Source: Chloroflexota bacterium (GTDB taxonomy: Bacteria; Chloroflexota; Dormibacteria; Dormibacterales; Dormibacteraceae). From it: 64,000 bases of DNA. A program made the translations under genes and the position numbers. The notes beneath the pieces were generated by a model. It was given only the letters and a program-made list of their open reading frames with translations. It had not been told where the DNA came from and made no database searches. Below, one piece after another: positions 49,664 through 57,239 of this stretch; the first letter of the stretch is position 1; each line of letters opens with the position of its first letter. Where the stretch lies: the NCBI GenBank assembly GCA_005883575.1, contig VBFH01000026.1, positions 1-64,000 of the forward strand, given 5' to 3'.

Positions 49664-49691
49664 TTAAGCATCGATTAACCGCGCGATAACC
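49664..49691 (+). promoter_or_regulatory. PHO box of three 11-bp-spaced repeats before pstS
   Basis: TTAAGC, TTAACC and ATAACC start at 49664, 49675 and 49686, exactly 11 bp apart. The array is about 50 bp before the pstS ATG and in the phoR-pstS divergent region. It is a likely PhoB-type binding site replacing a -35 element. Confidence 0.75.
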
Positions 49692-49743
49692 AGCCGTCTG
49701 TAGCGTGGCCTCTGTTGACACAGAACCACTTGGGGAGGAATCG

Positions 49744-50820
49744 ATGCTGAAGGTCCGTGGAGCGCGTGTGTTGGTGTCGCTTGTTCTTTTGGGTGCGGTC
49801 GCCGCTTGCGGAGGAACCGCAACGCCCGCATCCTCGGTCGACGTCGGCAAAGGTTCGCTGACGGGCGCGGGGGCGACGTTCCCTGAGCCCTTCTACTCCA
49901 AAGCCTTCTACATGTACAGCCAGACATACCCACAGGTCAGCGTCAACTACCAGGCGGTCGGCTCGGGCGCGGGCATCCAGCAGTTCACCAAGGGCACGGT
50001 CGACTTCGGAGCGAGTGACGTGCCGATGCAGGCCTCCGACATCGCGGCCGCGGGCGGGCCTGACTCGTTGGTGCAGATTCCCACCACCCTGGGCGTGGTG
50101 GCCGTGGCATACAACCTGCCCGGCGTGAGCCGGCTGCAGATCGACGGCGCGGCGCTAGCCGGGATCTACCTGGGGCAGATCAAGAAATGGAACGACGCGG
50201 TGCTTGTTGCGCTGAACCCGGGTGTCAGCCTGCCTGGCACGGCCATCACCGTCGTGCACCGGTCGGACGGAAGCGGCACCACATACCACTTCACCGACTA
50301 TCTGGGCAAGGTGTCGGGCGATTGGAAATCGAAAGTCGGGGTTGCGAAGTCAGTGCAGTGGCCGGCAGGTGTCGGAGGGAAAGGCAACGACGGAGTCGCG
50401 CAGACGGTCAAGCAAACCGAAGGCGCCGTCGGCTACGTCGAGCTCGCCTATGTGGCGCAGACAGGTATGCAGCAGGCGTTCTTGCGAAACAAGAACGAGA
50501 AGTTCGTGCAGGCGAGCGTCGCGGGCGCTACGGCCGCCGCCGCGCAGAACAAGCAGGTCAGCCCCACAAGCTTCTCCATCACGGACGAGCCAGGCGATGC
50601 CACCTACCCCATTGCCGGGTTCAGCTGGATCATCGTGCGCACGACGATCTCTGACGCCGCCAAGGCCAGGGCCGTGGTCTTCCTGTTCAAGTGGCTGGTG
50701 ACCAGTGGACAGCAATATGGCAAGGACCTCCAGTACGCATCGCTTCCGCAGGGAGTCCAGGAGCTCGCACTTGGCAACCTCAAGCGCGTGACCTCGGGAG
50801 GCGCACCGGTCCTGAGCTGA
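49744..50820 (+). CDS. pstS: Phosphate-binding lipoprotein PstS
   Basis: A 358-residue binding protein. ATG 49744 follows GGGGAGGAA at good spacing. Signal peptide with lipobox LGAVAACGG, then the PstS start LTGAGATFPEPFYSKAF and phosphate-binding VNYQAVGSGAGIQQF, DFGASDVPM, and VVHRSDGSGTTYHFTDYL. It captures phosphate outside the membrane for PstCAB. It is transcribed alone, apart from the pstBCA operon, under its own PHO box. Confidence 0.96.
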   Translation: MLKVRGARVLVSLVLLGAVAACGGTATPASSVDVGKGSLTGAGATFPEPFYSKAFYMYSQTYPQVSVNYQAVGSGAGIQQFTKGTVDFGASDVPMQASDIAAAGGPDSLVQIPTTLGVVAVAYNLPGVSRLQIDGAALAGIYLGQIKKWNDAVLVALNPGVSLPGTAITVVHRSDGSGTTYHFTDYLGKVSGDWKSKVGVAKSVQWPAGVGGKGNDGVAQTVKQTEGAVGYVELAYVAQTGMQQAFLRNKNEKFVQASVAGATAAAAQNKQVSPTSFSITDEPGDATYPIAGFSWIIVRTTISDAAKARAVVFLFKWLVTSGQQYGKDLQYASLPQGVQELALGNLKRVTSGGAPVLS

Positions 50821-50829
50821 TCCCACGGG

Positions 50830-50843
50830 CAGCCGCGCGGCTG
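50830..50843 (+). terminator. Short GC hairpin after pstS
   Basis: CAGCCG-CG-CGGCTG is a perfect palindrome 9 bp after the pstS stop, extendable by a G-T pair. Only a short T-poor tail (TCTTA) follows, so terminator activity is uncertain. Confidence 0.35.
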
Positions 50844-50870
50844 TCTTACCCTTAGTCGCGGGGTGAGGGC

Positions 50871-51482
50871 ATGAGGCTTAGCCTGGTTCCGCGTGAGGGG
50901 CGCTTTTACGAGCTGTTCGAAAAAGAGGCGGCCCTCGTAAGCGACACACTGCACGAGTTGAGTCGCTCGCTAAGCGATGGCGAGAGCGCCCATGCAAGGC
51001 TGCGCGACCTCGAGCACGAGTGCGATGACATCGCACGGGACATCTACAACCTCACGAACCGAACCTTCACCACGCCCATGGAACCGGAGGACATCCTTCT
51101 TCTGGCGCATTCGCTCGACGGCATAGTCGACCTCGCTGAGGAGGTCTCCGACAAGATCGATCTCTATAAGGCGAGTCCCATCACCGACTCAGCCCGACAG
51201 CTTGGCGAGTGCCTGGCCGCGGCGGGAGCCGCGCTCGTGGAGGCAATCAAGAAGCTGGAAGACTTCTCTGCGTTGGCCCCGGTGCTGCAGGAGATCCACC
51301 GGCTCGAAAACGAAGGCGACCGCATCACCCGTGAGGCGTTGCGCCAGCTCTTCAACGGCAATCATCAAGCTCCGGCGGACGTCATCAAGTGGAAGGACCT
51401 TTATGACCTGCTCGAAGCGACGGTCGACGAGTGCGAGTCGGTGGCCGAGATCATTGAGACGATCGCCGTCAAGAACGCTTGA
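50871..51482 (+). CDS. DUF47/PhoU-like Pit accessory protein, copy 1
   Basis: A 203-residue helical protein: REGRFYELFEKEAALVSDT, the family core RLRDLEHECDDIARDIYNL, LLAHSLDGIVDLAEEVSDKI, and WKDLYDLLEATVDECESVAE. DUF47 proteins resemble PhoU and are usually encoded beside PiT low-affinity phosphate transporters, where they probably regulate transport. A paralogue of nearly the same length lies 460 bp downstream, with an antisense ArsC-like gene between them. Confidence 0.9.
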   Translation: MRLSLVPREGRFYELFEKEAALVSDTLHELSRSLSDGESAHARLRDLEHECDDIARDIYNLTNRTFTTPMEPEDILLLAHSLDGIVDLAEEVSDKIDLYKASPITDSARQLGECLAAAGAALVEAIKKLEDFSALAPVLQEIHRLENEGDRITREALRQLFNGNHQAPADVIKWKDLYDLLEATVDECESVAEIIETIAVKNA

Positions 51483-51888
51483 GCGTGTGAGCGTTCAGGC
51501 TCGAAAGCAGAGCACGCACCCTTTGGTCGATCTCGTCGCGGATGCTCCGCACTTCGGCCACGGGCTGGCCGGCGGGATCTGGCAGGCCCCAATCCTCCAT
51601 CGGCGCGCTTACGACCGGGCACTCGTCACCGCAGCCCATGGTGACCACGCGGGTCGCCCCCTCTGCAAGCTCCCGGGTCATCAGCCTTGGCTCGACGGAT
51701 GCCAGGTCGATTCCGACCTCGCGCATCACGTCGACGACCTCAGGATGAACGTGCCTGGCCGGACGAGTGCCGGCCGACTCCGCGGTGGCGCGACCATTGG
51801 CATGGCGGTTGAACAGGGCGGCGGCCATCTGGCTGCGACCAGCGTTCTGCACGCAAACGAAGAGAATGCGGGGCGTATCCGCGGCCAC
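51469..51888 (-). CDS. arsC: Arsenate reductase / low-molecular-weight phosphatase family protein
   Basis: A 139-residue LMW-PTP-fold protein from GTG 51888. The P-loop is ILFVCVQNAGRSQMAAALF (CxxNxxRS type), with the catalytic Asp in EDWGLPDPAGQP and a further cysteine pair region TMGCGDECPV as in thioredoxin-linked ArsC. It probably reduces arsenate to arsenite, a phosphate mimic. It lies antisense between two DUF47 genes, so it may offset arsenate entering through the PiT system. Confidence 0.85.
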   Translation of the reverse strand: MAADTPRILFVCVQNAGRSQMAAALFNRHANGRATAESAGTRPARHVHPEVVDVMREVGIDLASVEPRLMTRELAEGATRVVTMGCGDECPVVSAPMEDWGLPDPAGQPVAEVRSIRDEIDQRVRALLSSLNAHTLKRS

Positions 51889-51944
51889 ACAACGACGTTA
51901 GCATCGGAACCGGACGAATTCACTTCTGTGTGCCGGAGGTGGCG

Positions 51945-52553
51945 GTGCGACTGACGCCAGTAACCCGCGGGCGGCGGTTCTTCGAGTTATTCCGCAGGCA
52001 GGGCGAGATCGTGAGCGAGACGCTGACCGAACTCAGCAAGTCGCTGCTGGAAGGCAGGAGCCGGCACGCCAGGCTGCGCGACCTCGAACACGAGTGCGAT
52101 GACGCCACCCACGAGATCCACAACCTTGTCAATAACATCTTCGCCACGCCGCTGGACCAGGAGGACATCCTCCTGCTCGCGTCGAGCCTCGACGACATTG
52201 TCGACCTGGCCGAGGAAACCGCCGACAAGATCGACCTCTACCGCGTCACGGCGATCACCGGTCCGGCCAAGGAGATGGGCGAGTACCTGGCCAAGGCGGG
52301 AATAGAGGTAGCCGCTGCCCTCGACCACCTTGAGAGGCTCGCCGAACTCCAGCCGCACCGGACCGCAATCCACAGCCTCGAAAACCAGGGCGATCACATG
52401 TTGCGAGTGGCGATCGGTGACCTCTTCTCTGGCTCCAAGGACCCCTCCGAGCTTCTGAAATGGAAGGACATCTACGACCTCCTCGAGGCGACCATGGACG
52501 CGTGCGAGCACACCGCCAACGTGATGGAGACGATCGCGATCAAGAATGCATGA
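51945..52553 (+). CDS. DUF47/PhoU-like Pit accessory protein, copy 2
   Basis: A 202-residue protein. GTG 51945 is chosen: GGAGG at 51935-51939 is 5 nt upstream, and the result RLTPVTRGRRFFELF matches copy 1's start. It shares RLRDLEHECDDATHEIHNL, LLASSLDDIVDLAEETADKI and WKDIYDLLEATMDACEH with copy 1. The overlap of 8 bp with the PiT gene makes it the direct partner of that transporter. The two copies clearly arose by duplication and have diverged. Confidence 0.9.
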   Translation: MRLTPVTRGRRFFELFRRQGEIVSETLTELSKSLLEGRSRHARLRDLEHECDDATHEIHNLVNNIFATPLDQEDILLLASSLDDIVDLAEETADKIDLYRVTAITGPAKEMGEYLAKAGIEVAAALDHLERLAELQPHRTAIHSLENQGDHMLRVAIGDLFSGSKDPSELLKWKDIYDLLEATMDACEHTANVMETIAIKNA

Positions 52554-53565
52554 GACGGCGATCCTTCTCTGGGTCACCATCGCCGTCGCTGTCGTCTTCG
52601 ATTTCACCAATGGGTTCCATGACACCGCCAACGCAATTGCTACGTCGATCTCAACTCGCGCCCTTTCGCCTCACGCCGCGGTAGGGCTGTCTGCGATCTT
52701 CAACCTGGTCGGCGCGATAGTAACGGTCGCCTTTTTCCAGGCGAAGGTCTCGAACACGATTGCGAGCACGCTTGCCATCAAGCCAGGAATGGTTGTCGTC
52801 ATGTCCGCGCTCCTGGGCGCGATCTCATGGAATCTCATCACGTGGTATCGCGGCCTGCCCAGCAGCTCGACGCACGCTCTGATCGGAGGGCTGTGCGGGG
52901 CCGGCATCGCGGCGGCGCACGGTCTCGATGGCGTGAGATGGTCGGCGCTGGGCAGGCAGGTGGCGAGCCTGATCATCTCGCCGCCGCTGGGCTTCATCGT
53001 CGCCGGAATTTTCGCGATCGCGCTCGTCTTCGTCATCTACCGCTTCGGCCTTCGCCCGGCGCCCGTGAACCGCACGCTTCGCAGCCTTCAAGTCTTGACG
53101 TCCGCATTTCTCTCCTATTCGCATGGCGCGAACGACGCGCAGAAGACTATGGCGGCGATGACGCTCGCCCTGGTCGCGGCAGGCGATCTGCCGAAGTTCC
53201 AGGTGCCGCTCTGGGTGGTCGTGCTGTCGGCTGCAGCGATCGGCTTCGGGACATATGCCGGCGGCTGGCGCATCATCCGCACGCTCGGCTGGAGCATCCT
53301 CAAGCTTCAGCCCGCGACCGGTATGTCAGCGCAGCTGATGGGCGCGACCGTCATCCAGGCTGCCACCCTTGCCGGCCTGCCCGTCAGCACAACGCATGTC
53401 ATCACCGGGTCGGTGATGGGCGTGGGAGCGAGCCAGAAACTGTCGGCGGTGCGATGGGGGCTCGGCGCCAACATCGTCGCCGCGTGGATTGTCACCATAC
53501 CGGCGTCCGCGTTGATCGCCTGGGTGGCCTTCGCGATCCTCAACACGGCGGGCCTGCGTGGGTAG
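52546..53565 (+). CDS. pit: PiT-family inorganic phosphate transporter
   Basis: A 339-residue carrier with about ten helices. Both PiT half-motifs are visible: FTNGFHDTANAIATSIST at the N-terminus and YSHGANDAQKTMAAMTLA in the middle; SSSTHALIGGLCGAGIA and PVSTTHVITGSVMGVG mark the repeats. It imports phosphate (as metal phosphate) with low affinity, complementing Pst. It overlaps its DUF47 partner by 8 bp. Expression control is not evident in the sequence. Confidence 0.95.
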   Translation: MHETAILLWVTIAVAVVFDFTNGFHDTANAIATSISTRALSPHAAVGLSAIFNLVGAIVTVAFFQAKVSNTIASTLAIKPGMVVVMSALLGAISWNLITWYRGLPSSSTHALIGGLCGAGIAAAHGLDGVRWSALGRQVASLIISPPLGFIVAGIFAIALVFVIYRFGLRPAPVNRTLRSLQVLTSAFLSYSHGANDAQKTMAAMTLALVAAGDLPKFQVPLWVVVLSAAAIGFGTYAGGWRIIRTLGWSILKLQPATGMSAQLMGATVIQAATLAGLPVSTTHVITGSVMGVGASQKLSAVRWGLGANIVAAWIVTIPASALIAWVAFAILNTAGLRG

Positions 53566-53646
53566 TCAGGAAAGGGGCTCGCGGTTAAACTCAAGCCACC
53601 GGATCATCTGACGGCACCAAACGTTTCAGCTGACGAAGGAGCAACG

Positions 53647-54069
53647 GTGGCAACAAAGATCCTTGAAGTTGCGGATGTGAGCGTGATCAGGGCAGCCGGA
53701 GGAGTCGTCCTGCGCAAGTCCCGATCAGGCGAAACCGAAATCGCGGTCATCCATCGTCCCGCCTACGACGACTGGACCCTTCCCAAGGGCAAGATCGAGC
53801 CTGACGAGTCGCCGGAGGACTGCGCCTTACGGGAGGTGCGCGAGGAGACGGGTCTTCGCTGCGAGCTCGTGAGGCCTCTTGGCTGCACCGCCTACGTCGA
53901 CCGGCGCGGCCGGGACAAGGTCGCCTGCTACTGGGTGATGGATGTGCGCGGTGGACGCTTCAAGCCCGGGATCGAGGTGGACCGGCTGCTCTGGCTGTCA
54001 GTCGAGGACGCCGTGAAGCGGCTGACCTACGGCCGGGACAAGACGCTGCTCCTGCAGCAGGACCTATAA
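53647..54069 (+). CDS. NUDIX hydrolase
   Basis: A 140-residue MutT-like enzyme from GTG 53647, preceded by GAAGGAG at good spacing. It has AAGGVVLRKSRSGETEIAVI and the Nudix box beginning GKIEPDESPEDCA and ending REVREETGL, complete with all acidic residues. DWTLPKGKIEP resembles diadenosine-polyphosphate and mRNA-cap-type hydrolases. The substrate is a nucleoside diphosphate derivative, otherwise unknown. A GC hairpin follows. Confidence 0.9.
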   Translation: MATKILEVADVSVIRAAGGVVLRKSRSGETEIAVIHRPAYDDWTLPKGKIEPDESPEDCALREVREETGLRCELVRPLGCTAYVDRRGRDKVACYWVMDVRGGRFKPGIEVDRLLWLSVEDAVKRLTYGRDKTLLLQQDL

Positions 54070-54074
54070 CCAAC

Positions 54075-54096
54075 ACCTCCCACCTTGTGGGGAGGT
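54075..54096 (+). terminator. GC-rich hairpin after the NUDIX gene
   Basis: ACCTCCCAC-CTT-GTGGGGAGGT pairs over 9 bp with one bulged G. It starts 5 bp after the stop. There is no U-run. It either terminates the NUDIX transcript or is part of the thiG leader; the conserved blocks of a TPP riboswitch are not present. Confidence 0.4.
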
Positions 54097-54155
54097 CGGG
54101 CCCGTGAAGCGCGCCGGGTGGGGTCCTCAACTGGCACTCTCGTAAGCTTTGACAC

Positions 54156-54944
54156 GTGCAAACGCTGACGCACGCGGATCCGCTCGTCGTCGCCGGTGTG
54201 GAGCTGCGCTCACGCCTTTTCCTTGGCACAGGCAAGTACGCTACCGACGAGGCCATGCTCGGCGCGCTCGAGGCGTCGGGCTGCGAGCTGGTCACGGTCG
54301 CGCTGCGGCGCCTCGATCTCGACAACCCCAACAAGAAGACGATCCTCGACGTGATCGATTGGCACCGCTACCGCATCCTGCCGAACACCGCAGGCTGCCG
54401 GACGGCTGACGAGGCGATCCGGATCGCCCACCTCGCGCGCTCGATGGGTCTGTCGGACTGGGTGAAGCTCGAGGTCATACCGGACCCGCGCTACCTGTTC
54501 CCCGACCCGGAGGAGACGCTCAAGGCCGCGCGCATCCTCGTCAACGAAGGCTTCAAGGTGTTGCCGTACATCAACGCCGACCCAGTCCTCGCGCGGAAGC
54601 TCGAAGAGATCGGCACCGTCACGGTCATGCCGCTCGGATCCCCCATCGGCTCGGGTCAGGGCCTGCAGACCCTCGAGCAGATCCGGATCATCATCGAAGA
54701 GGCGCGCGTGCCGGTCGTGGTCGACGCCGGTATCGGAGTGCCGTCGGACGCGGCGCTGGCGATGGAGCTCGGCGCCGACGCGGTGCTTGTCAACACTGCG
54801 GTCGCGCTCGCGAAGGATCCCGCGCTGATGGCCGATGCCATCCGCGAGGGCGTGGACGCGGGGCGTAAGGCCTACGCTGCCGGGCGCATGCCGCGACGCC
54901 CGGACGCCAGCCCGAGCTCGCCGACCGAGGGCGTCTCCCTCTAA
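54156..54944 (+). CDS. thiG: Thiazole synthase
   Basis: A 262-residue TIM-barrel enzyme from GTG 54156: [85 protein letters not shown] and [19 protein letters not shown]. It builds thiazole phosphate from deoxyxylulose-5-phosphate, an imine, and ThiS-thiocarboxylate. thiE and thiS follow. Neither thiO, thiF nor thiC is in the window. Confidence 0.96.
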   Translation: MQTLTHADPLVVAGVELRSRLFLGTGKYATDEAMLGALEASGCELVTVALRRLDLDNPNKKTILDVIDWHRYRILPNTAGCRTADEAIRIAHLARSMGLSDWVKLEVIPDPRYLFPDPEETLKAARILVNEGFKVLPYINADPVLARKLEEIGTVTVMPLGSPIGSGQGLQTLEQIRIIIEEARVPVVVDAGIGVPSDAALAMELGADAVLVNTAVALAKDPALMADAIREGVDAGRKAYAAGRMPRRPDASPSSPTEGVSL

Positions 54945-54961
54945 GGGGGGAAGTCCCCCTT
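54943..54961 (+). promoter_or_regulatory. 7-bp perfect hairpin in the thiG-thiE junction
   Basis: AAGGGGG-GAAGT-CCCCCTT begins inside the thiG stop codon and ends at a possible TTG of thiE. It could attenuate transcription or hide the thiE start. No poly-U follows. Confidence 0.4.
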
Positions 54962-55031
54962 GAGGCGCCGCGCCCGACACAGCCGGTTCGCGGCGCACCC
55001 CCCCGCGACCAAATCAGCGCTTCCCACGGCG

Positions 55032-55538
55032 ATGGCGATCGTCACCGATGCGGAGTCGGGAATGCGGGCGGCGCCGAAGGCTACGATCGTTCAGCTTCGC
55101 GCCCCCAGCCTCAGCACGCGAGAGACCGAGCGCCAGGCATTGCTCCTTGTCGCTTCGTGTCCGGTGCCGGTGTTGATCAGCTCGCGCTGCGACCTTGCCC
55201 TCGCCTGCAACGCGGCCGGCGTGAACTTACCCGAGCGGGACATCCCGACCGGGGATGCGCGGAGGTTGATGGGCAACCGCCAGGTCGGCCGTTCTGTCCA
55301 CTCGCTGGCAGGCGCGCTCGAAGCCGAGCGCGACGGCGCCGACTTCATCATCTTCGGCCCCGTGTGGTCCAGCACCACCCATCCGGATGTAGCGCCGGTC
55401 GGGCTCGAAGCCCTGTCCCGCGTCGCCGCGTCGCTCCGCATCCCGGTGCTCGCGATCGGTGGCGTAAGCGAAGACCGGGCGCCTGAATGCCTGGCGGCCG
55501 GCGCGGCGGGCTACGCCGCGATCCGAAGGTTCAGGTGA
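55032..55538 (+). CDS. thiE: Thiamine-phosphate synthase (ThiE-like, short)
   Basis: About 168 residues from ATG 55032, which begins the first barrel strand (AIVTDAESGMRAAPKATIV); TTG 54960 adds 24 low-complexity residues and lies in a hairpin. ThiE marks: QLRAPSLSTRETERQALLL, PVLISSRCDLALACNAAGV, RSVHSLAGALEAERDGADF, FGPVWSSTTHP and VLAIGGVSEDRAPECLAAG. It joins pyrimidine and thiazole moieties to thiamine phosphate. It is slightly shorter than usual; TenI-like function is an alternative. Confidence 0.82.
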   Translation: MAIVTDAESGMRAAPKATIVQLRAPSLSTRETERQALLLVASCPVPVLISSRCDLALACNAAGVNLPERDIPTGDARRLMGNRQVGRSVHSLAGALEAERDGADFIIFGPVWSSTTHPDVAPVGLEALSRVAASLRIPVLAIGGVSEDRAPECLAAGAAGYAAIRRFR

Positions 55539-55753
55539 TCTCTGTCCAGATCAACGGCAAGAAGGTCGAGCTCGGCGAGCCGACCCCGCTGCTGGTCTAT
55601 CTCGGGCGGCTCGGCGTCGATCCTCGCGCTGTGGCGGTCGAGCACAACGGCGAGATCATCCAGCGGTCGGCATTCGGTGACGTCCTCCTGAGAGATGGCG
55701 ACCGGGTTGAGATCGTGCGCATGGTGGGGGGCGGCTCTAGCAGCGCGCTTTGA
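55535..55753 (+). CDS. thiS: Sulfur-carrier protein ThiS with a C-terminal tail beyond the GG motif
   Basis: A 72-residue ubiquitin-like sulfur carrier from GTG 55535 (GTGA overlap with thiE): VQINGKKVELGEPTPLLVYL, AVAVEHNGEIIQRSAFGDVL, GDRVEIVRMVGGG. ThiS is normally adenylated and thiocarboxylated on its terminal glycine. Here five residues (SSSAL) follow the GGG, so the tail would need removal, as happens with some MoaD/ubiquitin-like carriers via JAMM-type proteases. Its end overlaps murE's end on the other strand. Confidence 0.85.
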   Translation: MISVQINGKKVELGEPTPLLVYLGRLGVDPRAVAVEHNGEIIQRSAFGDVLLRDGDRVEIVRMVGGGSSSAL

Positions 55754-57218
55754 TCGCCGCCTCGGCTTCGGCACGTTCATCCCAAGGTTCGGAGCCGCGC
55801 GCCGTGCGCATCGACCGCTCGTGTCCCTTGCCCGCGAGCAGGACGGTGTCGCCCGGCTCGGCGATCTCGATCGCACGGCGGATCGCCGCCCGGCGGTCGA
55901 TCACGACCTCAAAGTCGCGGCCGGGCGCCTTCCCGGCGGCGCCGGACTGAACGTCACGGGCGATCTCGACCGGGTCCTCGGACAAAGGATCGTCGGTCGT
56001 GATGATGAAAAAGTCTGAGAACTCGGCTGCCGCGCGTCCCATCCCGGGACGGTCGTGGTCGGAGCGTGCGGTCGACCCGAAGACGACGATCAACCGACCG
56101 CGTGTGAACGGACGCAGCTCTGCCAGCGCACTGGCAAGCGAGCCCGCCGCGTGAGCGAAGTCGATGTAGACACGAAAGTCCTGACCGAGATCGACCGGCT
56201 CGAGCCGCCCGCGCACGCCCTCGAAACCGGCGAGCCCGCGCCCTATATCCTCCACCGGCACGCCGAGGGCCAGGCACACGCCCGCAGCACAGAGCGCGTT
56301 GTAGATGTTGAAGCGCGCGGGCACATGAAGCATCACCTCGGTCTCCCCCATCGGCGTCTTCATGCGGAACCGCGAGCCTGTCCCGGTGATGGCAAGCTCG
56401 AGTGGATGGAGGTCTGACGCGGTGGTCATACCGTAGGTCCACCGGCGCGAAATCGGCCTACGCGCGAGACGGTCGTAGCTCGCGTCGTCGCGATTGAGCA
56501 CCGCCGTCTTCTCGATGCCCTTGTCGGCGGCGTTGGCCGTGAGGTCGATGAGACGAGCCTTGGCTTCGAGGTACTCCTCCCACGTCGAGTGATAGTCGAG
56601 ATGGTCGTGGCCGACGTTGGTGTAGGCGGCGACGTCGAAATCGCAGGCGCGGACCCGTTCCTGGACGAGCGCGTGCGACGTCGTCTCGATGACCGCGCAC
56701 TGGGCGCCACCCTCGACCATGCGCGCAAGCCAGGCCTGCACCTCGGGCGCCTCCGTCGTCGTCTGCCCGCTGGCGTTGTCCACCTCTCGCCCGCTGACCT
56801 TGAACGCGACGGTGCTCATCGCTCCGGCCACGATCCCGCTCGCCTGCAGCACATGTTCGGCCATGTGGGTCACCGTTGTTTTGCCGTCGGTTCCGGTTAC
56901 GCCGGCCAGCTTCAGTCGAAGCGATGGACGGCCGTAGAACTCCGCCGACAGCTCGGCCAGGCCGATCCGCGTCGACGGCATCCTGAGCACGGGAATGCCT
57001 TCGGGGATCTTTACGCTGCGTTCGACAGCGACTGCCACCGCACCCTGACGGATCGCGTCGCCGACATAGTGGTGGCCATCCACGTGCAGCCCCTGAACCG
57101 CCACGAAGAGATCACCCGGGCCGACGTGGCGAGAGTCATAGGCGATGCCGGTGATCTCGACATCACCGTTGCCGTCGAGGACGGCGCCCGCCCCTCGCGC
57201 GAGATCAGCCAACCGCAT
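55737..57218 (-). CDS. murE: UDP-N-acetylmuramyl-tripeptide synthetase
   Basis: A 493-residue Mur ligase from ATG 57218. It has AYDSRHVGPGDLFVAVQG, the ATP loop GVTGTDGKTTVTHMAEHVL, ETTSHALVQERVRACDFD, TNVGHDHLDYHSTWEEY and YIDFAHAAGSLASAL (Ala-Ala replaces the usual His-Thr-Pro-Asp context). The amino-acid-selecting motif is DDPLSEDP, without the DNPR arginine typical of diaminopimelate-adding enzymes, so lysine or ornithine is possible. It stands alone, outside a division-and-wall cluster, divergent from folP. Confidence 0.9.
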   Translation of the reverse strand: MRLADLARGAGAVLDGNGDVEITGIAYDSRHVGPGDLFVAVQGLHVDGHHYVGDAIRQGAVAVAVERSVKIPEGIPVLRMPSTRIGLAELSAEFYGRPSLRLKLAGVTGTDGKTTVTHMAEHVLQASGIVAGAMSTVAFKVSGREVDNASGQTTTEAPEVQAWLARMVEGGAQCAVIETTSHALVQERVRACDFDVAAYTNVGHDHLDYHSTWEEYLEAKARLIDLTANAADKGIEKTAVLNRDDASYDRLARRPISRRWTYGMTTASDLHPLELAITGTGSRFRMKTPMGETEVMLHVPARFNIYNALCAAGVCLALGVPVEDIGRGLAGFEGVRGRLEPVDLGQDFRVYIDFAHAAGSLASALAELRPFTRGRLIVVFGSTARSDHDRPGMGRAAAEFSDFFIITTDDPLSEDPVEIARDVQSGAAGKAPGRDFEVVIDRRAAIRRAIEIAEPGDTVLLAGKGHERSMRTARGSEPWDERAEAEAAIKARC

Positions 57219-57225
57219 AGACCGC

Positions 57226-57233
57226 AGGATAAT
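57226..57233. promoter_or_regulatory. Overlapping divergent -10 elements for murE and folP
   Basis: The 8-bp AGGATAAT reads as GATAAT rightward (6 nt before folP GTG) and TATCCT leftward (7 nt before murE ATG). Both mRNAs would be leaderless, and the two promoters share bases, so only one polymerase could bind at once. Confidence 0.45.
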
Positions 57234-57239
57234 CGGGTC

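Noticed and set aside
49715-49720. TTGACA as a -35 box for pstS
   Set aside because: No -10 follows before the ATG 24 bp away; the PHO box upstream explains transcription better.
54070-54155. TPP riboswitch upstream of thiG
   Set aside because: The conserved thi-box sequences are absent; only a GC hairpin is seen.
54960-55031. 24-residue N-terminal extension of thiE from TTG 54960
   Set aside because: Low-complexity residues, start codon inside a hairpin, and the barrel strand begins at ATG 55032.
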